Positions 9,182 through 16,756 of a stretch of 64,000 nucleotides of DNA are shown one piece after another (the stretch's first letter is position 1; each line of letters starts with the position of its first letter). The position numbers and the translations under genes are program-made. The DNA lies in the NCBI GenBank assembly GCA_963844565.1, contig CAWJON010000002.1, forward strand, positions 2,108,001 through 2,172,000, given 5' to 3'. This DNA is from JAFEDN01 sp963844565 (GTDB lineage Bacteria; Pseudomonadota; Gammaproteobacteria; Coxiellales; Coxiellaceae). The notes under the pieces were generated by a model. The model had not been told where the DNA came from and did no database searches. It saw nothing but the letters and a program-made list of their open reading frames with translations.

Positions 9182-9871
9182 ATGGCTAGAAAAATTAGTC
9201 ATTACATAATATTAACTTTGTTGAGCATCATAATGTCATTATTTCTTGCACCAACGAATGCATTTTCCTGGGAAACAATTGAGTTTTCCCCTTTGACATT
9301 ATTCTTTATTCAAACTCATCAACCGAATTCTTTATGGCCTACCGTACAATTGGTTAAAGAAAATAATTTACCGCACCCGTTTAATTTTTTACTAACTCAG
9401 CCCATAATGACTCAAGGTATTGCTGAATATTATCAACGAAAGCCACAAGTCCGGTCTCCGTTATATGCCCTTGAAGATCAATCTCTCATGACTTACTCTC
9501 GAGCGATAATTATGATCGTGGATAACAATCAAAAAAGAAATGATGCTACGTTAGCTGATCAGCTGAATCAAAGTACCATTACTGAATTAGGGTTAATCAC
9601 AATCAACCAAAATTCTTTGCCCGAAGGTTTTTTAACTCAACTACAAAATACCCATCATCCTTTTGGATCTTTGCTATTAAAATACCAAATTAAGACACAA
9701 GATACGCATCGAGATTTTTTTAAAATTGAATGCAATGATCTTCTACATAAATATTTGAATTGTAAAATCGGAACTGAACTTTATGGACGTACCAATACTT
9801 TAGTTAATGAGCAAGGAATATGGATAGCGCGAGCAGTCGAGATTTTAACCGGATATCCCGCTGTTATTTGA
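9182..9871 (+). CDS. Exported protein, possibly chorismate-lyase-like
   Basis: 229 aa. An N-terminal hydrophobic stretch (residues 10-28, ending TNAFS) looks like a signal peptide. The C-terminal half has KYQIKTQDTHRDFF... LYGRTNTLVNEQG... ARAVEILTG. The pattern of a YGRTN turn followed by an ARxVEIL helix reminds me of the UbiC/UTRA (chorismate lyase) fold, but I cannot confirm it, and an exported UbiC would be odd. It lies 38 bases after the monooxygenase on the same strand and may end that operon. Confidence 0.45.
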   Translation: MARKISHYIILTLLSIIMSLFLAPTNAFSWETIEFSPLTLFFIQTHQPNSLWPTVQLVKENNLPHPFNFLLTQPIMTQGIAEYYQRKPQVRSPLYALEDQSLMTYSRAIIMIVDNNQKRNDATLADQLNQSTITELGLITINQNSLPEGFLTQLQNTHHPFGSLLLKYQIKTQDTHRDFFKIECNDLLHKYLNCKIGTELYGRTNTLVNEQGIWIARAVEILTGYPAVI

Positions 9872-9898
9872 TAAGATGAGCAAGTTATCCTGAGCGAG

Positions 9899-10060
9899 CT
9901 GATTTGTTGGGCGCCAAACCGTGGCTAGAACGCCTTTGGAAGTTTGCCTTGCCGGGTCTCTTTTGCCCCGGACGGGCAAAAGCGAAGCGACCCCATGGAT
10001 TGGGTTTAAGCGTCCCGGCAATGATTTTCCGTAGGCCGGTCCTGCGTCAACAGATTATCT
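9899..10060. repeat. GC-rich intergenic repeat with nested hairpins
   Basis: The 278-bp gap 9872-10149 holds no gene. Its centre is GC-rich and self-complementary: a TTTTGCCCC/GGGCAAAA hairpin near 9970, nested inside TTGCCGGG (about 9950) and CCCGGCAA (about 10012). The composition contrasts sharply with its AT-rich surroundings, which suggests a dispersed repeat or remnant. Confidence 0.5.
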
Positions 10061-10149
10061 CGACAACCAACTCCCCCTAAGATAATTTGCTTTTACAAAA
10101 CTCGCAAACAGGATAGCTCTTAACTTAATGGCAGAATCGCTATCAAAAA

Positions 10150-10635
10150 TCACGGCAATGAAATTGGATTTAGGCAGCAATTTTTAAACTTTTTTCCTGA
10201 ACTACAAGGACAGTTATCATTTCTTCGAAGTGTCGGTTTGCGGCTGTCCACGTAGTACCACCGGCCTTCATAACGATGAAACTCACTGCGTTCGTGAATG
10301 GTTTGTAAGCGCCCTTGTTGGCTGAAACTTGCTATAAATTCTACAAATCCCACTTCAGCATCTGCAGCAACAGAGGGCGCGAATAGAATTTTTAATCCTG
10401 ACCAAAGGACCTGCGAGGCCCAAGTTCTGGTCTTTTCCATATCGAAGCCAACCAATGCCAGGCCCTTCATCGTTTTATGAATATAGAGAATATCCATTTT
10501 AGTATAGGCAGTATAACGTGAGCGCATCAGCGCGAGAGGCGTATCTGGAAAACGTTGATTTAATAAAAATGATTCACAACAATCGCTAAAGGATTGATGA
10601 GAGCCACAAGGGCAAAATGAGGAAGAATTGCGCAT
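10150..10635 (-). CDS. ychJ: YchJ-family SEC-C zinc-binding protein
   Basis: 161 aa from the ATG at 10635, with a GTG alternative six codons upstream. The N-terminus has FCPCGSHQSFSDCC and the C-terminus DNCPCSSGKKFKNCC. These are two SEC-C type CxC...CC zinc modules around a NTF2-like core with the family signature LMRSRYTAYTKMD. This matches the UPF0225/YchJ family, whose function is unknown. It appears to be a single-gene unit. Confidence 0.88.
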   Translation of the reverse strand: MRNSSSFCPCGSHQSFSDCCESFLLNQRFPDTPLALMRSRYTAYTKMDILYIHKTMKGLALVGFDMEKTRTWASQVLWSGLKILFAPSVAADAEVGFVEFIASFSQQGRLQTIHERSEFHRYEGRWYYVDSRKPTLRRNDNCPCSSGKKFKNCCLNPISLP

Positions 10636-10681
10636 AATTTTAAAATGTCCCACTTACACGTTATATATAAGTTGATTAAAC

Positions 10682-10737
10682 GTTGATATTTATCCTAGAT
10701 TCTGGATAAACGCTGCGCGTTTTCCAGAATGACAATG
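10682..10737. repeat. Dispersed repeat copy (partner at 54132-54181)
   Basis: GTTGATATTTATCCTAGATT followed by TGCGCGTTTTCCAGAA is echoed at 54132-54181 as GTTGATACTTATCCTGGATT followed by TGCACATTTTCTAGGA. Both copies lie in non-coding DNA and are preceded by a TTAA-rich stretch. They are diverged members of one short repeat family. Confidence 0.45.
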
Positions 10738-10746
10738 TTTTTCGGC

Positions 10747-11247
10747 CTACATTTTATACAAATGATGACGTTTATGCCAGTTTAAAAGCGACTCGTCATT
10801 ATATTCTTCAAAATTATGCTCTTTTTTACCTTTCGGAATCTCTACCCAATTAGCAGCATATTTCAACATAATATTCACATGCTCTTTCGGTTTGGGGAGC
10901 GGTGAATCAATCGCCGAGGCAAAGGGATAAATCCATTTTGGCCAGCGTTTATCTGAGACCCATAAAGCAGTTCCGCATTTTTTACAAAAATGTCTTTGCC
11001 CGCTGCTGACAATCTTTTTTCCATTCTTTCGATACCCAAGTACAGCATGATAAATTTTAATTTCTCGTTTACCGGTAACTTTTAACGTGTGGGCTTCCCC
11101 CATGATATTGATAGCAAAGCCTCCCCCGCCGGCAGTTTTACGGCAAATGGAGCAAAAACAGCGTAAAAATGGATAGGGGGCATAAGAATCAACCTCAAAC
11201 TTTACCGCTTGGCAGTGACAAGAACCTTTTACTCTAAAATCGTCCAT
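10747..11247 (-). CDS. GFA/CENP-V-type zinc-binding protein
   Basis: 166 aa from the ATG at 11247; the reading frame extends 13 codons upstream to a TTG that I consider less likely. Cysteines follow the GFA pattern: GSCHCQAVKFEV, then RCFCSICRKTAG with a GGGGFA glycine run, then HFCKKCGTALW near residue 105. Family members bind two zincs and are annotated as glutathione-dependent formaldehyde-activating enzymes or CENP-V-like proteins. The true reaction is usually unknown. It is transcribed divergently from the PmrA-box gene at 11363, with the shared gap holding that promoter. Confidence 0.85.
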   Translation of the reverse strand: MDDFRVKGSCHCQAVKFEVDSYAPYPFLRCFCSICRKTAGGGGFAINIMGEAHTLKVTGKREIKIYHAVLGYRKNGKKIVSSGQRHFCKKCGTALWVSDKRWPKWIYPFASAIDSPLPKPKEHVNIMLKYAANWVEIPKGKKEHNFEEYNDESLLNWHKRHHLYKM

Positions 11248-11298
11248 GATGCCGAGAATGCTATACCTTTTTCCTTTACCAATCAAGATATTAGCAGA

Positions 11299-11331
11299 CT
11301 TAAGAATTTCTTAATCTTGTTAATAAATAAT
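11299..11331 (+). promoter_or_regulatory. PmrA-box-like promoter of the 11363 gene
   Basis: CTTAAGAATTTCTTAA gives two cTTAA half-sites whose starts are 11 bp apart (TTAA at 11300 and 11311). A -10-like AATAAT (11326-11331) begins 15 bp after the second half-site. The same spacing recurs before the genes at 35525 (minus strand) and 61357. Tandem cTTAA repeats with an 11-bp period are the published PmrA recognition pattern for Dot/Icm effectors. Confidence 0.6.
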
Positions 11332-11362
11332 GTATTTATATTACACAAATAAGATTAATAAA

Positions 11363-12331
11363 ATGTTTAAAAAAGAGCATAAATCTGCCCCGCCAGCTCG
11401 ATCAAGATATGGCCGCCAAATTATCTTAAATTTTGATACCTTAAATTCAGATACCCCGAAATTGCTTAAAGAAAAATGGGATCGGCAAAATCCCCCAGAA
11501 CTATGTCAAATCATAACGGTAAAACCTGGTGACTCATCCAGAATAAAAAAAGAATTTGCAGTTCTAAATACATTGGGCCCAAATGACCGTCTTTACGAAA
11601 TTTTCCATGGAAATATTGAGCAAGGTGGTTTTTATGCAACTTCGGACAAAGGAACTCATTTTGATTCTTTAGAAAAACACGCTGAATTCTTAGATTCCTA
11701 TCTCAATAAAAAATTGCTGACTTCAAAACCTGGGAAAACGCTTTCCATCAATTTAATTGGCTGTTATGCAGGAGCGTCCAAAAAAAATAGTAATCCATTT
11801 ACTAGCGACGGCGCAGAATTCCAAGAAACTTTACATCAAAAAGGAATTTATGTGCAGGTAGTCGCCAGGAAATATGCTGTTGGTGTCTTTGTTGAAGACG
11901 ATAAAGATAAGGCTAAGAAAAAAATTTATAAACAAACAGAAGTTGGAGAATGTCTTCACAAAAGAAAAGGTTCGAAAATTGTTTTCAGTATTGATGAAAA
12001 AGGAAGACAGATAGCTGAAGACGCTTATGCCGTATCTTGGAAAAATAAAGTTCTTGAAAATATCTTATATTGTGCAAAAAATACTGGGAATAAAAGTAAA
12101 AGCGAAAAATTAATTGTACTACATAATGAGTTTACAGATGAGAAACCAAACTATATTTTGGAGAAGATACAGGAAATTTATACCATGAAAGACTCTTTCC
12201 TGGATCTACGCTCCAAGCCAGATTTTTGGAAAACTACCCACACTCGAATTATTTTTGAAGGATTAATTAAAGAAGGGAAAGATATTCTGGACAACCCTCT
12301 AACAATACACACACAAATGCAAACACTATAA
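11363..12331 (+). CDS. Candidate secreted effector with peptidase C80/clan CD-like His-Cys core
   Basis: 322 aa from the ATG at 11363. An upstream in-frame ATG at 11330 overlaps the -10 box of the proposed promoter, so the downstream start is preferred. GPNDRLYEIFHGN (H82) followed about 50 residues later by SINLIGCYAG (C134) resembles the His...Cys arrangement of self-processing cysteine proteases of the MARTX type (C80, clan CD). In these an exposed strand ends in the catalytic Cys. There is no signal peptide and no membrane segment. A PmrA-type box upstream supports a role as a type IV effector. It could be a non-catalytic member; family assignment is tentative. Confidence 0.5.
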   Translation: MFKKEHKSAPPARSRYGRQIILNFDTLNSDTPKLLKEKWDRQNPPELCQIITVKPGDSSRIKKEFAVLNTLGPNDRLYEIFHGNIEQGGFYATSDKGTHFDSLEKHAEFLDSYLNKKLLTSKPGKTLSINLIGCYAGASKKNSNPFTSDGAEFQETLHQKGIYVQVVARKYAVGVFVEDDKDKAKKKIYKQTEVGECLHKRKGSKIVFSIDEKGRQIAEDAYAVSWKNKVLENILYCAKNTGNKSKSEKLIVLHNEFTDEKPNYILEKIQEIYTMKDSFLDLRSKPDFWKTTHTRIIFEGLIKEGKDILDNPLTIHTQMQTL

Positions 12332-12333
12332 AC

Positions 12334-12371
12334 AAAAAAAAGGAGGAAACTTTTGATTTCCTCCTTTTTAA
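12334..12371. terminator. Bidirectional terminator between convergent genes
   Basis: AAAAAGGAGGAAA and TTTCCTCCTTTTT arms with a short loop, A-rich on one side and T-rich on the other, so it can serve both the 11363 gene and the convergent barrel gene. An almost identical hairpin ends the next barrel gene (13602-13636). Confidence 0.85.
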
Positions 12372-12387
12372 AGATCTACAGTTTCGA

Positions 12388-13392
12388 TTAAAGAATTGTG
12401 TTACCGAAGTAAACGTTAACCGCTCCTTGGAATATGCTAAGCGTAGATGCCGCAGTTGCCGAGGTTTGACCAGTAACCACAAAACTACTCGGTGTAGTTG
12501 ATGATACGGGATTGGTAGACACGTTAACTACCCCATCGATAGGAGTTGTGGTAGTAACATGTCCAAAGTTAGCCCAAGAATAATCAGCACTCACCGTGAC
12601 ATGATTGCCAAACCAAGCTGGGAACACAAAACTTTCAACACCACCACCCAGTAAAAAAGCAGTTTTAGTTCTTTGCGTACTACTGCTACCAGATATAGTT
12701 CCATCAGTCATTACCGAGCCTAATGGTATATCGAAAATGCCAGCAGCTGTAGCCATAAGAGATGCATCATAGGAAGCAGTGTTGCTAATTTTCTCATTTG
12801 CCCAAACGGCGCCCAGTTTACCATACACCATAACGGTTGGCGTTAACAACAAACCCGGTTTAAAGAAGATGCCATAGTCATTATTCATTTGAACTTTAGT
12901 GGTGGAACTGAGTGTAGTATTCTCAACAATTGAACCCGCTATGAGTCCAGAAACACTAGTCGTGGCAACTGTAACAGGAACATTAGAAAAATTGCTTGAC
13001 GAATGGTTTTGGTTACCCCACTCACCAAACCCGGCGACACCCAAATAATATTGGTGAGCCACGGTGATGCCCAAACCGCCTTGTACACCGCCATAGCCAT
13101 CCCAGCTTCCACCGTCTACACTATTGCCCACAGAAACCGGCCCAGAACTTAACCTAAATCGGGTAGAAGCAACACCAATACCAACTACTCCACTAGTAAA
13201 CGTATATGGATCAATGTTTGTTGACTGGTCTGCATCAAATGTTGCTTCATGAACTGAACCTGTTCCACCAACAAAGAAACCTGTAAAGTAATCTGGTTGT
13301 ACAGGAATTATTTCAGGGCCTCCGGCCAGAACAGTTGTTGCACTGAGAATGGCTGTCAAAAAAGCGGAAGAATAAATAATTTTTTTCTTCAT
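12388..13392 (-). CDS. Outer-membrane beta-barrel protein, paralogue 1
   Basis: 334 aa. The signal peptide MKKKIIYSSAFLTAILSATT ends at VLA before GGPEII. The mature part is Gly/Ser/Thr-rich with alternating aromatic strands (YYLGVAGFGEWG, DYGIFFKPGLLLTP, VTVSADYSWANFGHV) and finishes FQGAVNVYFGNTIL. That is a hydrophobic closing strand typical of Opa/OmpA-like barrels. The first 45 residues are nearly identical to those of the gene at 14660, while extracellular-loop regions differ. The Shine-Dalgarno is AAGGAAA. The ligand or role is unknown; surface adhesion or immune exposure is possible. Confidence 0.8.
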   Translation of the reverse strand: MKKKIIYSSAFLTAILSATTVLAGGPEIIPVQPDYFTGFFVGGTGSVHEATFDADQSTNIDPYTFTSGVVGIGVASTRFRLSSGPVSVGNSVDGGSWDGYGGVQGGLGITVAHQYYLGVAGFGEWGNQNHSSSNFSNVPVTVATTSVSGLIAGSIVENTTLSSTTKVQMNNDYGIFFKPGLLLTPTVMVYGKLGAVWANEKISNTASYDASLMATAAGIFDIPLGSVMTDGTISGSSSTQRTKTAFLLGGGVESFVFPAWFGNHVTVSADYSWANFGHVTTTTPIDGVVNVSTNPVSSTTPSSFVVTGQTSATAASTLSIFQGAVNVYFGNTIL

Positions 13393-13428
13393 AAAAATTT
13401 CCTTATAACGAAGTTAGTTAAACCAAAT

Positions 13429-13483
13429 CTGACAACCTTGTCAGTTTTCGATAAATTTAACAGATCGAAATTTAGGATACAAG
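13429..13483 (-). promoter_or_regulatory. Promoter and 5'-terminal hairpin of barrel gene 1
   Basis: On the minus strand TTGTAT, 16 bp, then TTAAAT (13455-13460), then a CTGACAA-CC-TTGTCAG palindrome (13429-13444) that would lie within the first few bases of the transcript, 37 bases before the ATG. The two neighbouring barrel genes have the same arrangement. Confidence 0.5.
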
Positions 13484-13601
13484 TATTAATCCACTTTATT
13501 TTAAAATTTTTATAAAAAAAATCAAATTCAAATAAAAAATGCTTTTATTTTTTAAATATTAACAGGGTAATTTTTTATCAGAGCAAATCATAAACTATTT
13601 T

Positions 13602-13636
13602 AAAAAGGAGGAAACTTTTGATTTCCTCCTTTTTAA
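13602..13636 (-). terminator. Terminator of barrel gene 2
   Basis: AAAAAGGAGGAAA/TTTCCTCCTTTTT hairpin, matching the one at 12334-12371 in stem and loop, as expected if gene and terminator were duplicated together. Confidence 0.85.
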
Positions 13637-13652
13637 AGGTCTGCAGTTTCTA

Positions 13653-14660
13653 TTACAGAAGGCTGTTACCGAAGTAAACGTTAACAAATCCATTCAAGGT
13701 ACTGAGTGAAGCACTGGCTGTCGCTGACGTTGTACCAGTAATTTGGCTGTTAAACGTGTGCTTAGTATCACTGTCAGAATCTTGATATTGCGTTGTTTCA
13801 AACCCAGCCACATTTGTGGTCGTAGTGACATGACCGAAGTTAGCATATCTGTAGTCAACACCCGCAGTAACACGATTACCGAAGTATCCCGGTAAAATAA
13901 ATGTTTCAAACCCACCACCGACTACTAAACCAGTTTTGGTTTGTGAACCACTGCTGCTCGAGCCGGTCGCGCTTCCAGTAATAGTGTTTTGATCGGTGAT
14001 ACCTCCCGCGTCAACATCATTAGCAAAACCATTTACGTTATAGGTGGCAGTATTTTGTACTTTCAAATTTGCCCACATAGCACCTACTTCACCAAAAACC
14101 ATTATTGTTGGGGTTAATAACAAACCTGGTTTGAAGATCACTCCATAGTCGTCTTGGTACGAAACGGTAGTTTTCTGTGTTAATGTGGTGTTGTTTGACA
14201 AGCTGTTGTATGCATTATCAACATTGTCCTTGTCCTCTTTATACTCAAAAGAACCTGGAGCTGAGTTGGTTGTCGTTGCAGAATTGGATTGTTTACCCCA
14301 CTCACCAAATCCCAAGACACCTAAGTAATACACGTGCTGTACTGTAACACCCAAACCGCCTTGTACACCGCCGAAACCACCCCAAACGCCATTGGCTCCA
14401 TTAAGGGATGTATAGGACGGCCCTGTGGTAAAAGCACCAGTACCCGCTACATCGTCAAACACTGTTGAGTCAAAAGCATCAATATTAGTGCTGGCATTAA
14501 TGTTAAATATAGTTTCGTGAACACCACCCGTGCCACCGACAAAGAAACCCGTAAAGTAATCTGGTTGTACAGGAATTATTTCAGGGCCTCCGGCGAGGAC
14601 AGTTGTTGCACTGAGAATGGCCGTCAAAAAAGCGGAAGAATAAATAATTTTTTTCTTCAT
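13653..14660 (-). CDS. Outer-membrane beta-barrel protein, paralogue 2
   Basis: 335 aa. The signal peptide and first mature residues are the same as in the gene at 13392 (MKKKIIYSSAFLTAILSATT... GGPEIIPVQPDYF). The barrel strands are similar (GGFGGVQGGLGVTV, DYGVIFKPGLLLTP, FGEVGAMWANLKV) and it ends LNGFVNVYFGNSLL. Loop regions are Asn/Thr/Ser-rich and diverge strongly from paralogue 1. Near-identical leader, signal peptide and terminator with divergent loops suggests a fairly recent tandem duplication with loop diversification or recombination. Confidence 0.8.
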   Translation of the reverse strand: MKKKIIYSSAFLTAILSATTVLAGGPEIIPVQPDYFTGFFVGGTGGVHETIFNINASTNIDAFDSTVFDDVAGTGAFTTGPSYTSLNGANGVWGGFGGVQGGLGVTVQHVYYLGVLGFGEWGKQSNSATTTNSAPGSFEYKEDKDNVDNAYNSLSNNTTLTQKTTVSYQDDYGVIFKPGLLLTPTIMVFGEVGAMWANLKVQNTATYNVNGFANDVDAGGITDQNTITGSATGSSSSGSQTKTGLVVGGGFETFILPGYFGNRVTAGVDYRYANFGHVTTTTNVAGFETTQYQDSDSDTKHTFNSQITGTTSATASASLSTLNGFVNVYFGNSLL

Positions 14661-14695
14661 AAAAATTTCCTTATAAAAAGTCAGTTAAACCAAAT

Positions 14696-14750
14696 CTGAC
14701 AACCCTTGTCAGTTTTCGGTAACTTTAGCAGAACAAATTTTAAGATGCAA
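14696..14750 (-). promoter_or_regulatory. Promoter and 5'-terminal hairpin of barrel gene 2
   Basis: Minus strand TTGCAT, 17 bp, TAAAGT (14722-14727), then the CTGACAA-GGG-TTGTCAG hairpin (14696-14712) just after the expected start site and 36 bases before the ATG. Confidence 0.5.
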
Positions 14751-15000
14751 GTGTTAATCCACTTTTTTTAATATTTTTCTAAAAAAAATAAATTTAAATA
14801 CAAAATGTCTTTTTATAAAACATTTTAAGATTTTTTTTTAAACATTAATGGGGTAACTTTTTATCAGAGCAAATTATAAACTATTTTTGTTGATAACAAT
14901 CAACCTGTAGAGATATCTTTTGAGCTTAAAATATTTAATTTGAACGTATGATCTCAGAACATAATTGTAAGAGCTAAATTTTAAAAGGGAAAATGACGCA

Positions 15001-15031
15001 AAAAAAAGGAGGAAATAAATCCTCCTTTTTC
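15001..15031 (-). terminator. Terminator of barrel gene 3
   Basis: AAAAAGGAGG/CCTCCTTTTT stem with an AAATAAAT loop and T-rich tail in the minus direction, 17 bases after the stop codon. Confidence 0.85.
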
Positions 15032-15047
15032 AGTACAGCTTTAAAAA

Positions 15048-15902
15048 CTAAATCAAATTACTACCAAAGTAGACGTTAACGCCACCTTTAAAGGAACTTT
15101 GATCGGCTCTAACCTTTTCGTTAAAGTTAGTTTGACTAACAGTTGTAACATCATCCGTAGTCACATCAAGAACTGGTACCGTTGGCGCATTGACAGTGCC
15201 ATAATCCGCAAAGGTATATTCACCAAATAATGAAACCATTTTGCCCCACACAAACTGTTCACCACCAAATCCCCAAAGGAACGCGCTTCGTGTCCCTTGA
15301 TGGCTGGAGCTGGCAATCGGAGTTATTGTGTTTAAACCCGTGACATCGCTGTGAGTGGTGGCAGAGATATCTTGAGTGGCAGTAATATCTGCCCATGCTA
15401 TACCCAATTTAGTGTAGAACATTGTAGCTGGTGTCACTAACACACCCAATTTGGCCACTACGCCGTAAGAGTCTCCAAACTTAGCTTTATAATTAAGATT
15501 GCTAGTAGTCCCAGAATCCACGTCTACAAAAGTTCCTGAAGAGGTTTGCGTAGTGGAACCAAAATCACCAAAACCTTGAACACCTAGGTAGTAACGTCTC
15601 CAAAGGACTCTACCCCAACCACCTTGAATACCACCGTAACCTGATAATGTTTGGCCACCGCCATCAATACTAGTAACTGTGGTAAAGGTGTTTGTCAGAA
15701 CGTTGACATTTGGATTAAAACTAACACTACCATCAATATTAAAACTGACATGCTGGAAACTACCGTCGCCACCAAAATAAAAACCAGTAAAAAAATCTGG
15801 CATTAATTTTGGCGGGAGAAAAGTTTCGGGACCGCCCGCGAAAGCAGACGAGATTCCTATTGTTGCAGCAAAAGCAGCAGCGAAAGCTAATTTTTTGTTC
15901 AT
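15048..15902 (-). CDS. Outer-membrane beta-barrel protein, paralogue 3
   Basis: 284 aa. The signal peptide MNKKLAFAAAFAATIGISSA is followed by FAGGPET. The mature chain follows the same plan as the two neighbours: MPDFFTGFYFGGDGSFQ, GYGGIQGGWGRVLWRRYYLGVQGFGDFG, SYGVVAKLGVLVTP, and the C-terminal closing strand FKGGVNVYFGSNLI. It is a more distant paralogue with its own signal peptide sequence but the same promoter-hairpin-terminator architecture. It is predicted to sit in the outer membrane; function unknown. Confidence 0.8.
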   Translation of the reverse strand: MNKKLAFAAAFAATIGISSAFAGGPETFLPPKLMPDFFTGFYFGGDGSFQHVSFNIDGSVSFNPNVNVLTNTFTTVTSIDGGGQTLSGYGGIQGGWGRVLWRRYYLGVQGFGDFGSTTQTSSGTFVDVDSGTTSNLNYKAKFGDSYGVVAKLGVLVTPATMFYTKLGIAWADITATQDISATTHSDVTGLNTITPIASSSHQGTRSAFLWGFGGEQFVWGKMVSLFGEYTFADYGTVNAPTVPVLDVTTDDVTTVSQTNFNEKVRADQSSFKGGVNVYFGSNLI

Positions 15903-15938
15903 AATTATTTCCTATAAATTTTTTGCAAAGTGGCTCAA

Positions 15939-15991
15939 GCTGACCCCTTGTCAGCAAAACGCATTCTAACCAGATATTTTGAGCAGCGCAA
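15939..15991 (-). promoter_or_regulatory. Promoter and 5'-terminal hairpin of barrel gene 3
   Basis: Minus strand TTGCGC, 17 bp, TAGAAT (15963-15968), followed at once by the inverted repeat GCTGAC...GTCAGC (15939-15955). The hairpin would form the very 5' end of the mRNA, 37 bases from the ATG. Confidence 0.6.
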
Positions 15992-16146
15992 GAAAAAAAA
16001 TTTCAAAAATTAATTTATTTTACTGATAGCGCATTTTGGGCGTTAAATCTGAATTTGAGAACATATTATTGGCATAGAATAAACTTTCACCAAATAATGC
16101 GTGCTTTATAGACAAAAATTTTATTGGGACTGGAATTCAATTACAA

Positions 16147-16563
16147 TTATGCAATAAGCTTGCATTTCATCATTATCTTCTGGAGTTCCTCAATAATTGC
16201 ATAATTAGCAGGTAAGAAATTTAACGTTTGCAACTGATGTAAATTTTTCCACATTATGGTTTGCCCTTCTTTGCCTACTGCAATACCTGAATATTTTTTT
16301 ACTAACCATGGATACAATTTAACCAAATATAATGGGTAATCATGTAACAAATTGGTTAACGATTCCGCTTCATTTACTTCAATATCCACTTCCTCGATTA
16401 ATTCTCGGCATAAAGCTTGATAGCTATTTTCCCCAAGTTCTAGTTTTCCACCTGGAAATTCCCAAAAACCTCCAAGCGCTTGATGCTGCGCCCGGAAAGA
16501 CAAAAGAATCTCTTGTTTTTCATTGCAGATGATGCCGACAGAAACTTCAATTATTTTTTTCAT
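16147..16563 (-). CDS. Nudix hydrolase, MutT-like (8-oxo-dGTP diphosphatase)
   Basis: 138 aa. It starts MKKIIEVSVGIICNEKQEIL and has a Nudix box GGKLELGEN...CRELIEEVDI that fits GX5EX7REUXEEXGU except for Asp in place of the last Gly. Upstream, GGFWEFPGGK is the MutT-type substrate loop. MutT clears oxidised dGTP and prevents A:T to C:G mutations. It is probably monocistronic, on the opposite strand from fis. Confidence 0.87.
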   Translation of the reverse strand: MKKIIEVSVGIICNEKQEILLSFRAQHQALGGFWEFPGGKLELGENSYQALCRELIEEVDIEVNEAESLTNLLHDYPLYLVKLYPWLVKKYSGIAVGKEGQTIMWKNLHQLQTLNFLPANYAIIEELQKIMMKCKLIA

Positions 16564-16654
16564 CCTCTCATTATAAAGTAACTGATAGAAAACCTATAGC
16601 ACGCCCGATCAATTGGCTTGCCCATGTACAGGATTTAAAACATCCCCCGGGGTA

Positions 16655-16718
16655 TTGTATCCTTTCAAGTCAGTGGTATAATGGTCAAATATTGGCATTG
16701 CACTGCAATGCCAATATT
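16655..16718 (+). promoter_or_regulatory. fis promoter followed by a 31-nt perfect palindrome
   Basis: TTGTAT (16655-16660), 16 bp, TATAAT (16677-16682) with an extended TGG. Starting at about +1, two 15-base arms (AATATTGGCATTGCA and its exact complement) surround a single C at 16688-16718. This can be an RNA hairpin at the 5' end of the transcript or a DNA operator. There is no T-run, so it is not a terminator. Confidence 0.65.
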
Positions 16719-16756
16719 ATGGCTCGCATAAAAAATAATTACCAAAGGAGTAGGAA

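Larger units (their letters stand above)
14661..15047. other. Intergenic stretch between barrel genes 2 and 3
   Basis: 387 bp without a gene, strongly AT-rich. It holds the promoter and hairpin of paralogue 2 at its left end and the terminator of paralogue 3 at its right end. I see no other structure in it. Confidence 0.7.
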
